Shown here piece after piece: positions 1 through 13,703 of a stretch of 64,000 nucleotides of DNA. The position numbers were made by a program, and so were the translations under genes. The notes under the pieces are model-generated. The model saw only the letters and a list, made by a program, of their open reading frames with translations, had not been told where the DNA came from and searched no databases. This DNA comes from Paramecium octaurelia (taxonomy: Eukaryota > Ciliophora > Oligohymenophorea > Peniculida > Parameciidae): NCBI GenBank assembly GCA_905182995.1, contig CAJJDP010000031.1, positions 475,829 to 539,828 of the forward strand, read 5' to 3'. Every line of letters starts with the position of its first letter. Within the stretch, counting starts at the first letter, position 1.

Positions 1-950
1 CTTCCAATCTTGAATTACTCAAGCTTTTCCAAATTGAGAATATATGTCAATCTTTCCTTTGATTTTATCAATGGCTTCTTCATTTCCAATACTGCATAAC
101 TCTGGAATTGTCTCTTACTTAATTCCACCAAATCCACTTCTTGGCCATTGAGTTGCAACTTTCTCTTAAAATTACTTCTACACAATTCACATTTCATCTG
201 ATCCCACAGAAATACTATGGTGTTGCTACTTTCCATGTTGTATTTAGTTACAATCCAATGTTATAAACACCTCAAATGAATCAAAGCCATAGTTCCAGAA
301 CAATTGCATGGTTCAATCTTTGGATCATCAATGCTTTCAGAACTCAATAGACAAATTCTACACCGTTGTTCATCCACACTCTAACTGAGAATCGTCTCTC
401 TTTCATCTAGTTTCCTCTCCCCCACATCAAAATGAAGTTCCTTCAATTTTATTTCAACCTTCCCCACCCGTATCACATCATTATATTGTAATTTAACACC
501 ATTCTCTTATTATTAAATTGATTTTATAACCAACCAAACCTGATGATCATCGTTTTTTGTTAGCTAATCATTACACTAAATTACTTACTCTCGGCTCAAT
601 CCAAAAACAATTCTGTCTATTTTCAATTCTGATCAGTGTCTTCCCTTATTAAGCAGATTATATTTTCCCACTTGATTTATCTCTATACAATCTAATAGAG
701 GAATTGATTGTCAGAGATTAAGCTATTCGATTAGAGTTTTCATAATCAAAAAGATCGTGAGAATCTTTGATCCAAGTTATCATCTTTATCTAAAGAGAAG
801 TCTAATTATAAACTGGATTTTAAAGTTGCTGAAGATTAATTATTCAATTACTTCCAATTACTCAAGAAGCAGAGATTTTCTTTGTAAGAGGTCGTTAAGC
901 TGAATTGAAGAGAAATTCTTTTAACCAGTTTATTTGCAACAATTGCCCAT
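1..950 (-). CDS. FHA-like plus RING-CH (RINGv) zinc-finger protein, 3' truncated
   Basis: Probable E3 ubiquitin ligase. The start at 950 gives MGNCCK, a candidate N-myristoylation/palmitoylation signal suggesting membrane attachment. Two introns restore one frame: 23 nt (GTAATTG...TTCAG) after about residue 33 and 25 nt (GTAAGTAA...GATTAG) after about residue 113. The middle of the protein, ending in IRVGKVEIKLKEL, resembles the last strands of an FHA phosphothreonine-binding domain; this is the weaker call. From about residue 181 the RING-CH pattern is clear: CRICL, then EPCNCSGT, IHLRCLQHW, and CELC. Several of its glutamines are TAA/TAG. The frame runs off the left edge, so the C-terminus is missing. 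The RING-CH family transfers ubiquitin from E2 enzymes; the FHA pairing is my reading of the sequence. Confidence 0.85.
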
Positions 951-1438
951 TTATTATTTAAATTAACATATACTTACCAATCTAACTAATTTTACAAAAT
1001 TAAAATGAACACAATCAGATTAAGGACAAACCTCAAATACTCCACAATTAGATTATCCTCTACATAATGATCATTAATTCAATGCAAAATTCAAGATTTA
1101 GTTAGACTTCTAACATAACTATTTAATAGAGTTAAATTTAAGAAAGAATTCAGTAATTTTGGAGTATGAGGAGAGCTTTAATAATTGAGGATAATAAAAA
1201 TTTTAAGGCTTGATTAAATGTGAAAGTAGAATGGACTGATAAATGCTTATGATATAGTGCATTAATTGTTATTTGTAATATCATTTTAAATAGAATTATC
1301 TTGAATTTGTTTTATTACTTTTCATTTATTTATTGCTCTTATAAATGCAGAGCAATCTAAGATTTTATGGATTTCTAATTCAATATAAACTAAAATAAGC
1401 ATATAAAAATATTCGACATATAAATAAAATCAGAAAAT
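951..1438. other. intergenic between divergent genes
   Basis: AT-rich spacer between the start of the RING-CH gene and the start of the COMM-domain gene. The longest TGA-only frame from an ATG that I found is about 20 codons. It presumably holds the promoters of both divergent genes; no specific motif was recognised. Confidence 0.5.
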
Positions 1439-2059
1439 ATGAATATTTAGGAAACCAAAAATATTCCTGAGGAAGTATCAAAGGGATTGAACTTAATAGC
1501 AAAGGATCCATTTACTTAATAAAACTTTGATAAGCTAGCTAAATGTGTATTTATGAATTTGGCTGGAGAAGAAAACAATACAAAAATATTGGATCAATTG
1601 AATACAGAACCTTTAACAAATGAGTTGTTCAACTTAATTTTGCTATTCACCGTTCAATGTATCAAGTTGCAATTAATGGAAATTGAAATCACAACAAATC
1701 TTTATGATTATGGATTTGATCAGACTATCGTAGATGGATATATAAAGAAGTTTACTTAGTTCAAGCAATTTATCAATGATCCTGACAATGCCATCATAGC
1801 AGCCAATTTTGAATCGAAAATAGGTTTCAATTACCTCGTAGATGTTGATTGGCAATAGGAAATCGTGGTTTCATCCAAATATGCTAATAAAGTGTATTAG
1901 GAAATATATAAAATATAATTGCACACTAAATCAACAGACACCAAAGACAAGGATATTGTGTTCAAGTGCACATTGCCTCAATTAATTGAGATAAACAATC
2001 AATTAGGAATGATGGTCAAGAATATAGAATCAAGTTCAGATTTGAAACATCTCAAATGA
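1439..2059 (+). CDS. COMM domain-containing protein
   Basis: Single exon of 206 codons plus TGA. The C-terminal part carries the COMM-domain signature: a hydrophobic strand followed by LVDVDWQQEIVVSSKYA, then a strand ending TLPQLIEINNQLGMMV. The N-terminal half is helical, as in COMMD proteins. Family members are about 170-220 residues, so the length fits. COMMD proteins assemble into the Commander complex with CCDC22/CCDC93 and act in endosomal recycling and NF-kB/copper regulation; that role is inherited from the family. Which COMMD this is cannot be settled here. The gene ends only 18 bp from the stop of the convergent kinase gene. Confidence 0.85.
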
Positions 2060-2077
2060 TGTATTTATAATTTTAAA

Positions 2078-3277
<1,200 letters not shown>

Positions 3278-3673
3278 AAGTAATAATTATAAATTAACTA
3301 TTGATAATAAAGAATTCATTATCTATTACGAATATTAATGGTTTAAGTAGGTTCTAAGTTACTCTTATAGGAGAAAACAAAAATGGGAAGAAATTAGGTA
3401 TTCTGAAAACTTCTTAATATATAATAGATGTGGAGGTGTTAACATAAATAAGTCAAGAAGCTGAACTACATTAAATTTTGATAAGTTAATTATAGACTTA
3501 AACTTAATTAATGTTGAATAATTTACACTGGATCCTGCTAGTTTGAAAATATTCTAATAAAATTCTGATTATCATAAAGGTAAGACAGATTGGATATTGA
3601 TTCTACTTAACATTTTTAATTTGAAAATATTAAAAATATTTTGAGTTAAATTAAGTTTAACAAAAAATTTAAT
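3278..3673. other. intergenic
   Basis: AT-rich spacer between the start of the kinase gene and the 3' end of the DUF4215 membrane-protein gene; both are on the minus strand. No open frame of useful length and no repeat seen. Confidence 0.45.
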
Positions 3674-6600
3674 TCATAAAAAAAGAGAGCCGGTTGTAGG
3701 TTGATTATCCTTTTCTTTTAATTGCTTCCACTTTTTCATTTGGTTATTTAATTTAATTTTGATTTGATATAAATATTTTACTAATGGTGCCATTATACCA
3801 AAGGATAGAAGTCCTATCTAAACAAATCCAATAAAAATTTGAAATTAATAGCTTAAGTAATTTGATTAAATTTGTTCATAAGCAATATTAAGCAGAGTAA
3901 ACATTATAACTGGAACTTCAAACATAAGAATCAAAATTAAATCAATTTTTTCTTATACGATTTAACCAAGAATAATTATTGTTATGTAAAAAGAATTTAT
4001 TAATGATAGCAAAGCTGACTGTGTTAGTGAATTTTTTTGAAATCCGATTAAAACTAAAAGAAAAAAAAATTTTTTCGCAACTATCAAACCATCATGGAGA
4101 AGTATTTTTCTTTTCTTTAATTCCTTTTATGAATTCTTTAACGAAAATATTGAGGAGAGTATTACTAAATTACAAATTATGAATGAGTATGCAAGGATAT
4201 TCTACAAATAATTTCTTAAATTATTTTCCTTTTAAGAATAGAGATACAACAAAGTCTTGAAAATTAAATCCCAACTATTTGCCTAAATAATATAGACAAG
4301 CCCATTTAAAGATATGAGTTAATGTATTTTAATGCATAATTAATTAAGTTTATGTATTATTAAGACTATCTTATTAATAAAAAATAATTTTTTGTTATTG
4401 TAAATGAAAACCCTGAATTGATTATAGCATTTTTTAGTGAATATCAAGAAATATACTTTGGATGCAATTAGCAATAATACTACTATCACTATTTAGGCAA
4501 TTAACCCAGATAAATTACTGATTAATTCAGCATTGACATCATAAAATAGAAATTTCTCAAATGCTGGAAGCTGCTCCTACCCAATCACACCATTAAATAA
4601 ATCAATAAATTATAACTTTTCCAAAACTGGAATGATTGTTACAACTTCAGAGGATTCAAAATAAATCATAATATTTTCTGGATAGTTGGAATTTATGTAT
4701 TTTAGATTAGATTAATACTATAAGGTATCCAAAACTTCAAAGCATTCAACAGGATTGCCAGATAATAATATAATCAAGCTAGATATACCAAGTCCAATAA
4801 GCATATACATATTTAATGAGCTCATTTTATGAGATACTATCCTTTATGTTTCACTTAAAACTATTGGATTTCTTAAGTGTAATTTACATTATTAATTATC
4901 AACCGAAAACCCATATTAATCAATAAGTCCTATGTCGAATGAGACTTAAAAGTAAATATCCATAGTTTCTTATTCTAAAAATTTAATCTAAAACAAATAG
5001 TTTATATCCTATACTGATATGATATTTGGCTCAACTAAAACATACTCATAAATAATATAATGAGAGGGATCAATATCATATAAGGAGAGTTGCAAATTTT
5101 AAGTCAAGTTTGAATTGGAATCTTGTAATTTGACTTAGCTTGTAATTTACAATTATACAAAGAAAGAGTCATAAGNCCAAAGGATAGAAGTCCTATCTAA
5201 ACAAATCCAATAAAAATTTGAAATTAATAGCTTAAGTAATTTGATTAAATTTGTTCATAAGCAATATTAAGCAGAGTAAACATTATAACTGGAACTTCAA
5301 ACATAAGAATCAAAATTAAATCAATTTTTTCTTATACGATTTAACCAAGAATAATTATTGTTATGTAAAAAGAATTTATTAATGATAGCAAAGCTGACTG
5401 TGTTAGTGAATTTTTTTGAAATCCGATTAAAACTAAAAGAAAAAAAAATTTTTTCGCAACTATCAAACCATCATGGAGAAGTATTTTTCTTTTCTTTAAT
5501 TCCTTTTATGAATTCTTTAACGAAAATATTGAGGAGAGTATTACTAAATTACAAATTATGAATGAGTATGCAAGGATATTCTACAAATAATTTCTTAAAT
5601 TATTTTCCTTTTAAGAATAGAGATACAACAAAGTCTTGAAAATTAAATCCCAACTATTTGCCTAAATAATATAGACAAGCCCATTTAAAGATATGAGTTA
5701 ATGTATTTTAATGCATAATTAATTAAGTTTATGTATTATTAAGACTATCTTATTAATAAAAAATAATTTTTTGTTATTGTAAATGAAAACCCTGAATTGA
5801 TTATAGCATTTTTTAGTGAATATCAAGAAATATACTTTGGATGCAATTAGCAATAATACTACTATCACTATTTAGGCAATTAACCCAGATAAATTACTGA
5901 TTAATTCAGCATTGACATCATAAAATAGAAATTTCTCAAATGCTGGAAGCTGCTCCTACCCAATCACACCATTAAATAAATCAATAAATTATAACTTTTC
6001 CAAAACTGGAATGATTGTTACAACTTCAGAGGATTCAAAATAAATCATAATATTTTCTGGATAGTTGGAATTTATGTATTTTAGATTAGATTAATACTAT
6101 AAGGTATCCAAAACTTCAAAGCATTCAACAGGATTGCCAGATAATAATATAATCAAGCTAGATATACCAAGTCCAATAAGCATATACATATTTAATGAGC
6201 TCATTTTATGAGATACTATCCTTTATGTTTCACTTAAAACTATTGGATTTCTTAAGTGTAATTTACATTATTAATTATCAACCGAAAACCCATATTAATC
6301 AATAAGTCCTATGTCGAATGAGACTTAAAAGTAAATATCCATAGTTTCTTATTCTAAAAATTTAATCTAAAACAAATAGTTTATATCCTATACTGATATG
6401 ATATTTGGCTCAACTAAAACATACTCATAAATAATATAATGAGAGGGATCAATATCATATAAGGAGAGTTGCAAATTTTAAGTCAAGTTTGAATTGGAAT
6501 CTTGTAATTTGACTTAGCTTGTAATTTACAATTATACAAAGAAAGAGTCATAAGTTTGATTAATGAGTAATAAGTTGAAATGAGGAGGCGTTACTAAAAG

Positions 6601-9391
6601 ACAGAGACTTGTTTCTAAATCTGTTTGTGAGCAAATCCAACTAATTTCAATTTTGCATTCATCAGAACATCCATCTTGATTAATTAGATTGTTATCATCA
6701 CATTCTTCTTTTACTGACTTAATTCCATTTCCACAAATGTCGAGACAGAGATTATTCTTGATTTCATATCCAGGATCACACGTTAAACAATATCCATCCA
6801 TACAATTCAAACAATCTAAAGAGCAAGAATATTAACATTAATAGCATCCATCATAGGGAATTTCATTAGCATCATCACATTACTCATCAGATGCAATAAT
6901 TAAATCTCCGCAAATTGAATGGCATTAATTATCAATTAATTAATAACCATTTTCACATTATTTTTTTTGAGGGTCTAAACATTAGTATTAATCACATATT
7001 AAACAATTTTATTTACATGAGAATTAGCATTAATAGCAACCATCAAATTCAACATCATTTCCATCATCGCATTATTCATATCCTTCAACTATTATTCCAT
7101 CTCCACAAATAGGAACACATATATTATTCTAATTTTCAAAATGCTTCTAACATAATACACAATCTAAACTATGATTGCAAAATAGACAATTTTCTGTGCA
7201 TTCAAATTTACATTCAAAACATCCATCATTACTTTGATTATTTTAGTCATCACATTATTCCTACTAAAGCAATGCAATTTTCCCATCCCCACATTCAGAT
7301 ACACATATAAAATTAATTAAATTCCACCCTTCAATACATTGAAAACATTGAGAATAATAGCATTCTAAACATTCTAGTTGACAACTATAATTGCAGTGAT
7401 AACACCCATCAAATTATTCAAAATTAGCATCATCACATTATTCATATTCTTAAACAATTCCATTGCCACATTTAGGAATGCAATAGTTATTATTAGATTC
7501 ATCATACTCATCTTAGCAAATCTGACATTAATTTAAGAAAGCAACTTTGCAGTTCTGAGGTATTTCAAAAGGGCACATATCATATTAATAAGCAAATATT
7601 CCATAATTATCAAATTTGCACGAATCACCATCATATTAAAACTAAATATCAGTATTTAAAATGACATGTTGTTAATAATTATTAATTAAAAAATTGGAAA
7701 TTTGACAATAGTGGCCTACTTAATTTTAGCTTTAATATTGATTTATCAATTCATTCTCTTTATCGTTACAATAAAATTAGCATTTATTATCAATTAATTG
7801 ATATGACAAGTTGCAAATCAAACATTTTCCATATTAGCAAACCTTACAATTTAAAGGACAAGAAAACTAACATTCATAACATCCATCATAAGGCTGCTAA
7901 TTACCATCATCGCACTATTCAGAGGATACAACTATTTAATCTCCACAATTTGGGACGCATTATCCTGAAATTCTATTTAATATCCAAGGAGATAAACATT
8001 AAATACAAAGACCCTTTACACAATAATTGCAACCTTCATTGCAATCATAAATATAGGAAAAACACCCGTCAAAAGCATATATATTATTGTCACTGCAAAT
8101 AATTCCATCGTCGAATACTGATTTTTTCTCTGCATCTGTAAATACTTCAAAATCTCTTATACCAAAAAAAGGAGTTTAACTAGACACAGTGGTAAATGCT
8201 GAAATTTCTAATGAAATAACCAAAATTGAAGCACTGCTTATAAATTCTCCTAGGTCAATTTTATCTAATCTTAAATATGAACCGCAAATGATATTACTAC
8301 TACTAATAAGATCTAAAGGGTCTGCATAATTTGTTAATAATACTCCATTACAATTTACTCTTATTGTGATACTTCCAGTCACATATGCACACAAAAATTT
8401 TAATTATATTTTAAACTTTGTATGTGGATCAGTTAAATGTAAATCAATTGAAATCACTTCAGTCATTAAAAAAGGCCCATAAAATTCAAAACCTAGATAT
8501 ATCTTAAATTTACTTCCACATTGTCCAGTTCCATCATAGGGAAAGCAATCTCTTTGCCATCCTTATCCTCCTGTTACAAGAATTTAATTAAAAAAAGCCA
8601 GCACTCTGTTCCAATTTAAACAGTTTCCGCTAGTATCACAGTAATCGCATCCCTTAGGACATTTCTACACATATATGATAAAATCAGAAATCCCCCAATA
8701 TGAACCAGATTAAAGTGAAATTAAGGTAGCGATTGCACTATTACCATTATGGTTAATTTCTTCACTAATTTAATAAACTTATCCTAGAGTACCACTACCA
8801 CAGATTTAAGTGCCTGTTGAGATGGTTGGATTGTCACTATATGGTTTAGAGCCATCAATATAAAAAGAGTAATATGACCCGGACCAAGATGTTAATCTAA
8901 ATTAGAAGAATTATAGATACCTCCAGAATTTAAATTCGAACTTCAACTTATAATGAGTAGGTAGAATGAAAGTCTTTGTAATTGCTGTTTTGTAAGTAAA
9001 TACTGAGAGACCTCCAAAAATGAATGATGTTCCACAATCTGTTATATAAGGTGAGGACTCAGCCAAATAAGTCTTCCAATCTAATAAGTCATAAAAAAGA
9101 CTTACTATCGTCTGAATTAAAAGGAGAGAAAAAAGACCTGCTGATTTCTGTTTATGCCATTGTAAATTGACATAATTGATTTTGTAAAATCAGATTCATG
9201 AATATTTAAAAAGTAAGAAAGCCTTGGAGAATTTGTTACTTGTTGAATGTTAGCAACATAAACAAAATCATCCTAGTTAATATTATTTTAATAACAAAAG
9301 ATGCATGAAAATAAATCAGATATAAATTGTTACTTGCAATAAAGTATCTTATATTAATATATAATTATGAGACAATTTATATATATTACAT
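3674..9391 (-). CDS. large cysteine-rich DUF4215 (Myxo_disulph_rpt) multi-pass membrane protein
   Basis: Large surface-type protein. If the artefactual second copy (one 1,379-bp step) is removed and two introns (23 nt near the start; 26 nt GTCTTT...TTCAG) are spliced, the model is exactly 1,430 codons. The ectodomain has tryptophan- and cysteine-containing segments, then six DUF4215 repeats between about 8.0 and 6.6 kb, each with the pattern CG(D/N)..., CDD.N..., DGC...C, mixed with furin/EGF-like cysteines. The C-terminal third has six or seven hydrophobic segments and ends in a basic tail. Such proteins are abundant in Paramecium and Tetrahymena; their ligands are unknown. The start at 9391 is chosen by frame consistency and is the least certain part. 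Confidence 0.8.
3798..5175. repeat. first copy of an exact 1,378-bp duplication (assembly artefact)
   Basis: Identical, as far as I compared, to 5177-6554, with one N at 5176 between the copies. The left copy runs into unique sequence at 3797 and the right copy into unique sequence at 6555. The block encodes the C-terminal membrane part of the DUF4215 protein, and the reading frame is intact only if one copy is removed. Perfect identity with an N spacer indicates two overlapping contig ends placed side by side. Confidence 0.9.
5177..6554. repeat. second copy of the same 1,378-bp duplication
   Basis: Offset from the first copy by 1,379 bp. Read on the minus strand, the true gene continues from 6555 into this copy (or equivalently into 3798-5175) and then directly into 3797-3674. 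Confidence 0.9.
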
Positions 9392-10839
9392 TAAAATTGA
9401 CTAATTAAATATTAAACACATTCTTATTTAAACTTGCGTAAACACCTTATAGTAATAAAAAATAATGTTATAATTTCCTTTCCAATAGTGCAACTATGAT
9501 TACACTAATTCTAAATTATTTTAACAAATATTATAATATCAATTCTTTTATAATAATTACTATGATTTTTTATTTCACAGTTATAATAAATCCCTTAATT
9601 ATATGTTAAAAAGAAACTCTTATTCCAATTCTTAAAAAATATAAATTGACAAAAAATTAACTTGAGAGTAAGTATTAATTCAGATGACGTTTGAAGTTAA
9701 TTAAATTATATTTTATTCCAAAATTGTCATTAGATACAAATTAGTAATTATTCCTTATATTTCATCATCTGATTATATATTATAAGCATATCAATTATTA
9801 ATTTGCCCTTAGTTATATAAATCCTAGTACTATGAATTTTCAAAAATGTAAAATTCAATATTTATTATTTAATTGCCAGAATAGCCAAACTAAATTAGGA
9901 AACTGAAATTCTAATGTGATAAAAAGAATTAAGAGCCTTCACTTTAAATTTTTATATTTCCATTTATAATCTCGTAGAACCTTCAAAAAGCATGATTTAG
10001 AAATAAGCTCAAGGCAGGACCTGATGACATTTTTTAGCCTCAATAATCAAAATATCATCTAGAATAATTACTCCTTATTATTACAAAATTTAATTTCACT
10101 AATAAATGGGAATGTCTCTAACCTATGAATTTCTTTTTGTTTTCCTTTTTTGAGATATCTTAATATGATTTAGTTTTCAATTTAAACTGATATGTATTAC
10201 TCCTTTTCATCTTTGAAATGCATTTATAGAGAAACAAGTTATAAATAGTATTACCTTTATAATATAAATCAAATTTATGGGGTAATTTATATTAATTAAC
10301 AAGAATTTCACCTTAATTCAAGATAGATAATTCTATTTTGAGAAGAATGACATATTTCTAAATACTTTTTATGATTCAAAAAAAGATGACTTGTGATAAT
10401 ATTTAATCAAGAAAAGCATAATTATATTTAAACTGAGAATATCGAACTTATATTAATTTTAAAAGAATAAAAGGTATAGAATTCTTCAATTTATTTCAAA
10501 TGACTCTAACTCAAAATATAGACTGAAATAATTAATTCTTTCGTCATCATCATTCAACTCAATTCTAAATTGTTTTTTTTCCAAAAACACACGCTAATAT
10601 TTACTTTATATAAATATGGCTTGTTTCCAAAATAAATCACCTCAACCATTTATATATAAGCGTGTTAATTCAATAGAAATTGCCTATGCTTTTCATTGAG
10701 CAATCTTAAATGATGGTTGAGGATATAGCCAAGTTTTATAAAGTTATTTGAATTTTATAAACTATCAATAATTCTAATTCAAGAATTACTAGAAAACAGA
10801 ACTCCAGTATGTTACCTATTTTTTGTGAAAAAATAATAG
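9392..10839. other. gene-poor AT-rich stretch
   Basis: About 1.4 kb with frequent TGA in all frames and no conserved motif that I could recognise. Its 3' part may hold the further-decayed N-terminus of the WD40-type pseudogene that follows. Confidence 0.4.
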
Positions 10840-11560
10840 TATTTCCAAGCAAGTGGTGATTCTCATATAATTAGGTTATACTAAGCTGATGATAATATAT
10901 TTATATCAAATAGAAATAGAAGGAAGTACCAAATTTATCAATTGCTTATTTATGAATTCAGAGGAAGACTTAATAATTCAGAATGCTCTAGTAAATCAAT
11001 TAAATTCTTGATGATATGAGATGGACTATGGAAGTGCTCTCAAACAGTTAATTGCCAATCAAATAACATAATTAATATAAGTTTGAATGTTTCCTCTAAT
11101 CAACTAATAGCTAGTGGTTCTGAGAATCAAGTTCCTATAGTTTAATGCTTTCATAATTTTGAATGGAAAATACTTTAAATTATCCCAGTAACTACTTTAG
11201 GATATAGATTTTGAACATCAATGATTAGATATTTTTACATTAAGATATATTCAAATAGAAACTGAATGTAAATTAAACACAATATAAACAATAAGTTCAA
11301 GTTAACAAAGGGAGTTGAGGTTACAGGAAGCGTGAATTGTACCTATTATTTTCCATCCAAATTTATTAAATCTAAATCAATATTATTTAATAATAATGGA
11401 TGATTTATATATTTCATTAGAATTAATAGTTAATGCGAGTTAAGTAATGAATAGGTACTAGAATTTGAACATCAATTGATATTTGGAACATCAAACTAAT
11501 ATAATAATTTAAACGTTTGCAGTCTATAGTATTTATCGCTCTATTTCCAAAGCTTTTCTA
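10840..11560 (+). pseudogene. decayed WD40-type gene of a Paramecium multigene family
   Basis: Fragments of WD40-like repeats appear in order but in changing frames and with TGA stops: FQASGDSHIIRLYQ, then INCLFMNSEEDLII, then KCSQTVNCQSNNIINIS followed by NQLIASGSENQ, then a later piece with CTYYFPSKFIKSKSIL and EHQLIFGTSN. The order matches the C-terminal half of a large Paramecium family with B-box/coiled-coil N-termini and WD40-like C-termini, as I remember it; this was not searched. At least three TGA codons and several frame changes with no plausible intron between them make it a pseudogene. Confidence 0.6.
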
Positions 11561-12160
11561 CTAAATCCAGTCCACTTATTTTTATCAATGTTTCAATCAC
11601 ATATTTATACCATGTTAGCTCTTCAAATGCTTTTCTTACTTAAAACATTAACAGGTTTAGGATGGGCTATGACAACTTTCTCTCTGAATAAATGGCAGCA
11701 TCATCAAATTAACCAAGTGATCTTATGTCAATAGGTTATGAATTACAGAATAAGCAACTTAATTAATTTTTATTGATTAGTACCTTTGCAATGTAAAAAT
11801 TTTGGTAATATTGAAATCGTTGCATCAGAGCACTCACTTGCAAAACTTTAAGTTGTGCCAGTTATTTGGATCTCATTTAAGTGAAGAGGACATTGCGAAT
11901 TCAGCAATGCAATTCTTCAAAGGACATTTTTATGAGTCATCCAAAGTAAGAATCTAATCGATTAAATAAATTTAGTTGACATTATTATTTAAGTTAATTA
12001 ATATTTTAATAAAAACCTTGTAGTCTACATTGAAGAGACTTGTCTTATAACCAAAATTAAGGAGATTAAATTTTGAAGATCTCCTCTTTATTGAAGTAAA
12101 TATTTTATCAAAACTTGGACAGAAAATCTAAGATTTTTTAATTAAATAATAAACTAATAA
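11561..12160. other. unresolved spacer with competing open frames
   Basis: Contains open stretches on both strands (for example about 340 nt on the plus strand around 11,830-12,170) that cannot be joined to a start and stop with GT-AG introns. No domain recognised. It could be more pseudogene material or the 5' region of the next gene. Confidence 0.35.
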
Positions 12161-13642
12161 ATGCTTCGTCTAGCTTTTAAGCAATTATCACGTCAATCTT
12201 TCTCATAAAAATTGAAAATCTACGAACTATTATTCGAAAGAGGTTTACAATTCTTTAATCTAAGTACCACACAATATATAATACTCTAGATCAATATTAA
12301 AACGCAATTGATTAATTTGAGACTTGCATGTCTGTGTTTGCTGACGCCAAACAGTCTAAACGATGGGAGGATACTAAATTCGAAGATTTGAATTGTAGAC
12401 ACTACCCAGAGCAATAATAAATAAAAGGTATACATTTTAATTAAGTTTGCTTTTAAGACCTTTGGAAAAGGTTATTCGAATTGATGGGTAAATGCTATTA
12501 TGTTTTGCATGAACAAGCAGCTTGCACTAAGATGTGCGATTATTGGTAATAATTGAATCCTCTGTGTGCAGGGGCCTTTATTTTAAGAGCTTAGGTACTA
12601 AACTTTTAGATAAATTAGTCTCGGTTTTTATCAGAGTAGGTAACTCAATTGGATTGTTAAATGATTTGCAAGGATCTCCAATTCGCCCAGCAGTTGGATC
12701 CTCTCAATGAAGGCATAGCAAAAGTCTACGAGATGGTTAAAACATAATTGAAAAGGTTCGAAGAGCAGGACAGCGACAAAGAATTATACGATCAATAAGA
12801 CACAACTCAATATGATGTCTATGAGGATGAAGAGTTGCCTCAGGATTTCATGGCCTAATTTGCATATCAAGACAACGATTAAGAGCTTAGCTATGAGTTG
12901 GACCCAAAGAAACCTATACCCAAGGAAGTTTAGGAATTAGGGCGATTCATCGAAACCAGAGGAATGGAAATGGTGAAGACCTTTTAATAGAATGGGCAGA
13001 TAAAAGAAGCAGAAGACTTAAAGGATAAACTACAAAAGGCATTGATAGCCAAGAAACAACTAGAGAAGATATCTCAATTGGATTTTAATAGGCCCAAGAA
13101 AGTATTGTGTATAGCTATTTATCAAAGAAGTTATATCAATTTGCTCAAAAGTTTGGTATAGATCTGTTGGACCCACATGTGCAGAATGAATTTAAGAGAA
13201 TTTAAGAGTAAAACTTGGAAGACATTCGGGAATGGCTAAAGCAGAATTAATGGAACTTTGTGGATAAGGCAACTCAGATTCAATAACAAGAGAAAGCTCG
13301 ATAAGAATTGGCTAAGCTGTAATTCAAGAGGAAGGTGATACCTTAAAAGGTAATTAAATTAGATAAGTAATTTTGTTAGCATGCAAAGCATAAATGCGTT
13401 AAGAAGGTTGCCTTATCCATGCATTAAAATAGTCCAAGTCCATTGATGATGAACAAGAATGTCTCAAGTGAATTAAGTAGTTCTTAATTGAATAATTCAA
13501 GTAATATTTAGAGTGTATGTATTTCATAGCTTAAGGTGATGATGAACCTATTTGTAATTTGAATTGTATTATAAACTTCTCTATTCTGCTGCTAGCGACA
13601 ACAACAATAATATCGACAATTTATTATTCATTCTTAGGATGA
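12161..13642 (+). CDS. TPR-repeat protein with mitochondrial-type presequence and C-terminal TM segment
   Basis: Model of 456 residues with four introns (12264-12289, 12428-12457, one 26-nt intron near 13.1 kb ending CAAAG, and 29 nt near the 3' end). The N-terminus MLRLAFKQLSRQSFSQKLK is rich in R, S and hydrophobics with no acids, as in mitochondrial presequences. TPR-like helix pairs follow (LFERGLQFFNLNQYQNAIDQFETC; KLLGKCYY-type helices), then acidic and lysine-rich coiled regions. The last exon ends in a hydrophobic segment, INFSILLLATTTIISTIYY. Placement in the mitochondrion is inferred from the presequence only; no specific orthologue recognised. Confidence 0.65.
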
Positions 13643-13703
13643 TAAAATTAAATTAATGTATAAATTTATATTTTCTTCGCATTTCTTTTATTTATTAGAA
13701 AGG

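Noticed and set aside
3798-6554. Biological tandem gene duplication
   Set aside because: Perfect identity, single N between copies and frame restored only by collapse all point to an assembly artefact.
11561-12160. A gene between the WD40 pseudogene and the TPR gene
   Set aside because: Open stretches on both strands could not be joined into a model with a start, GT-AG introns and a TGA stop.
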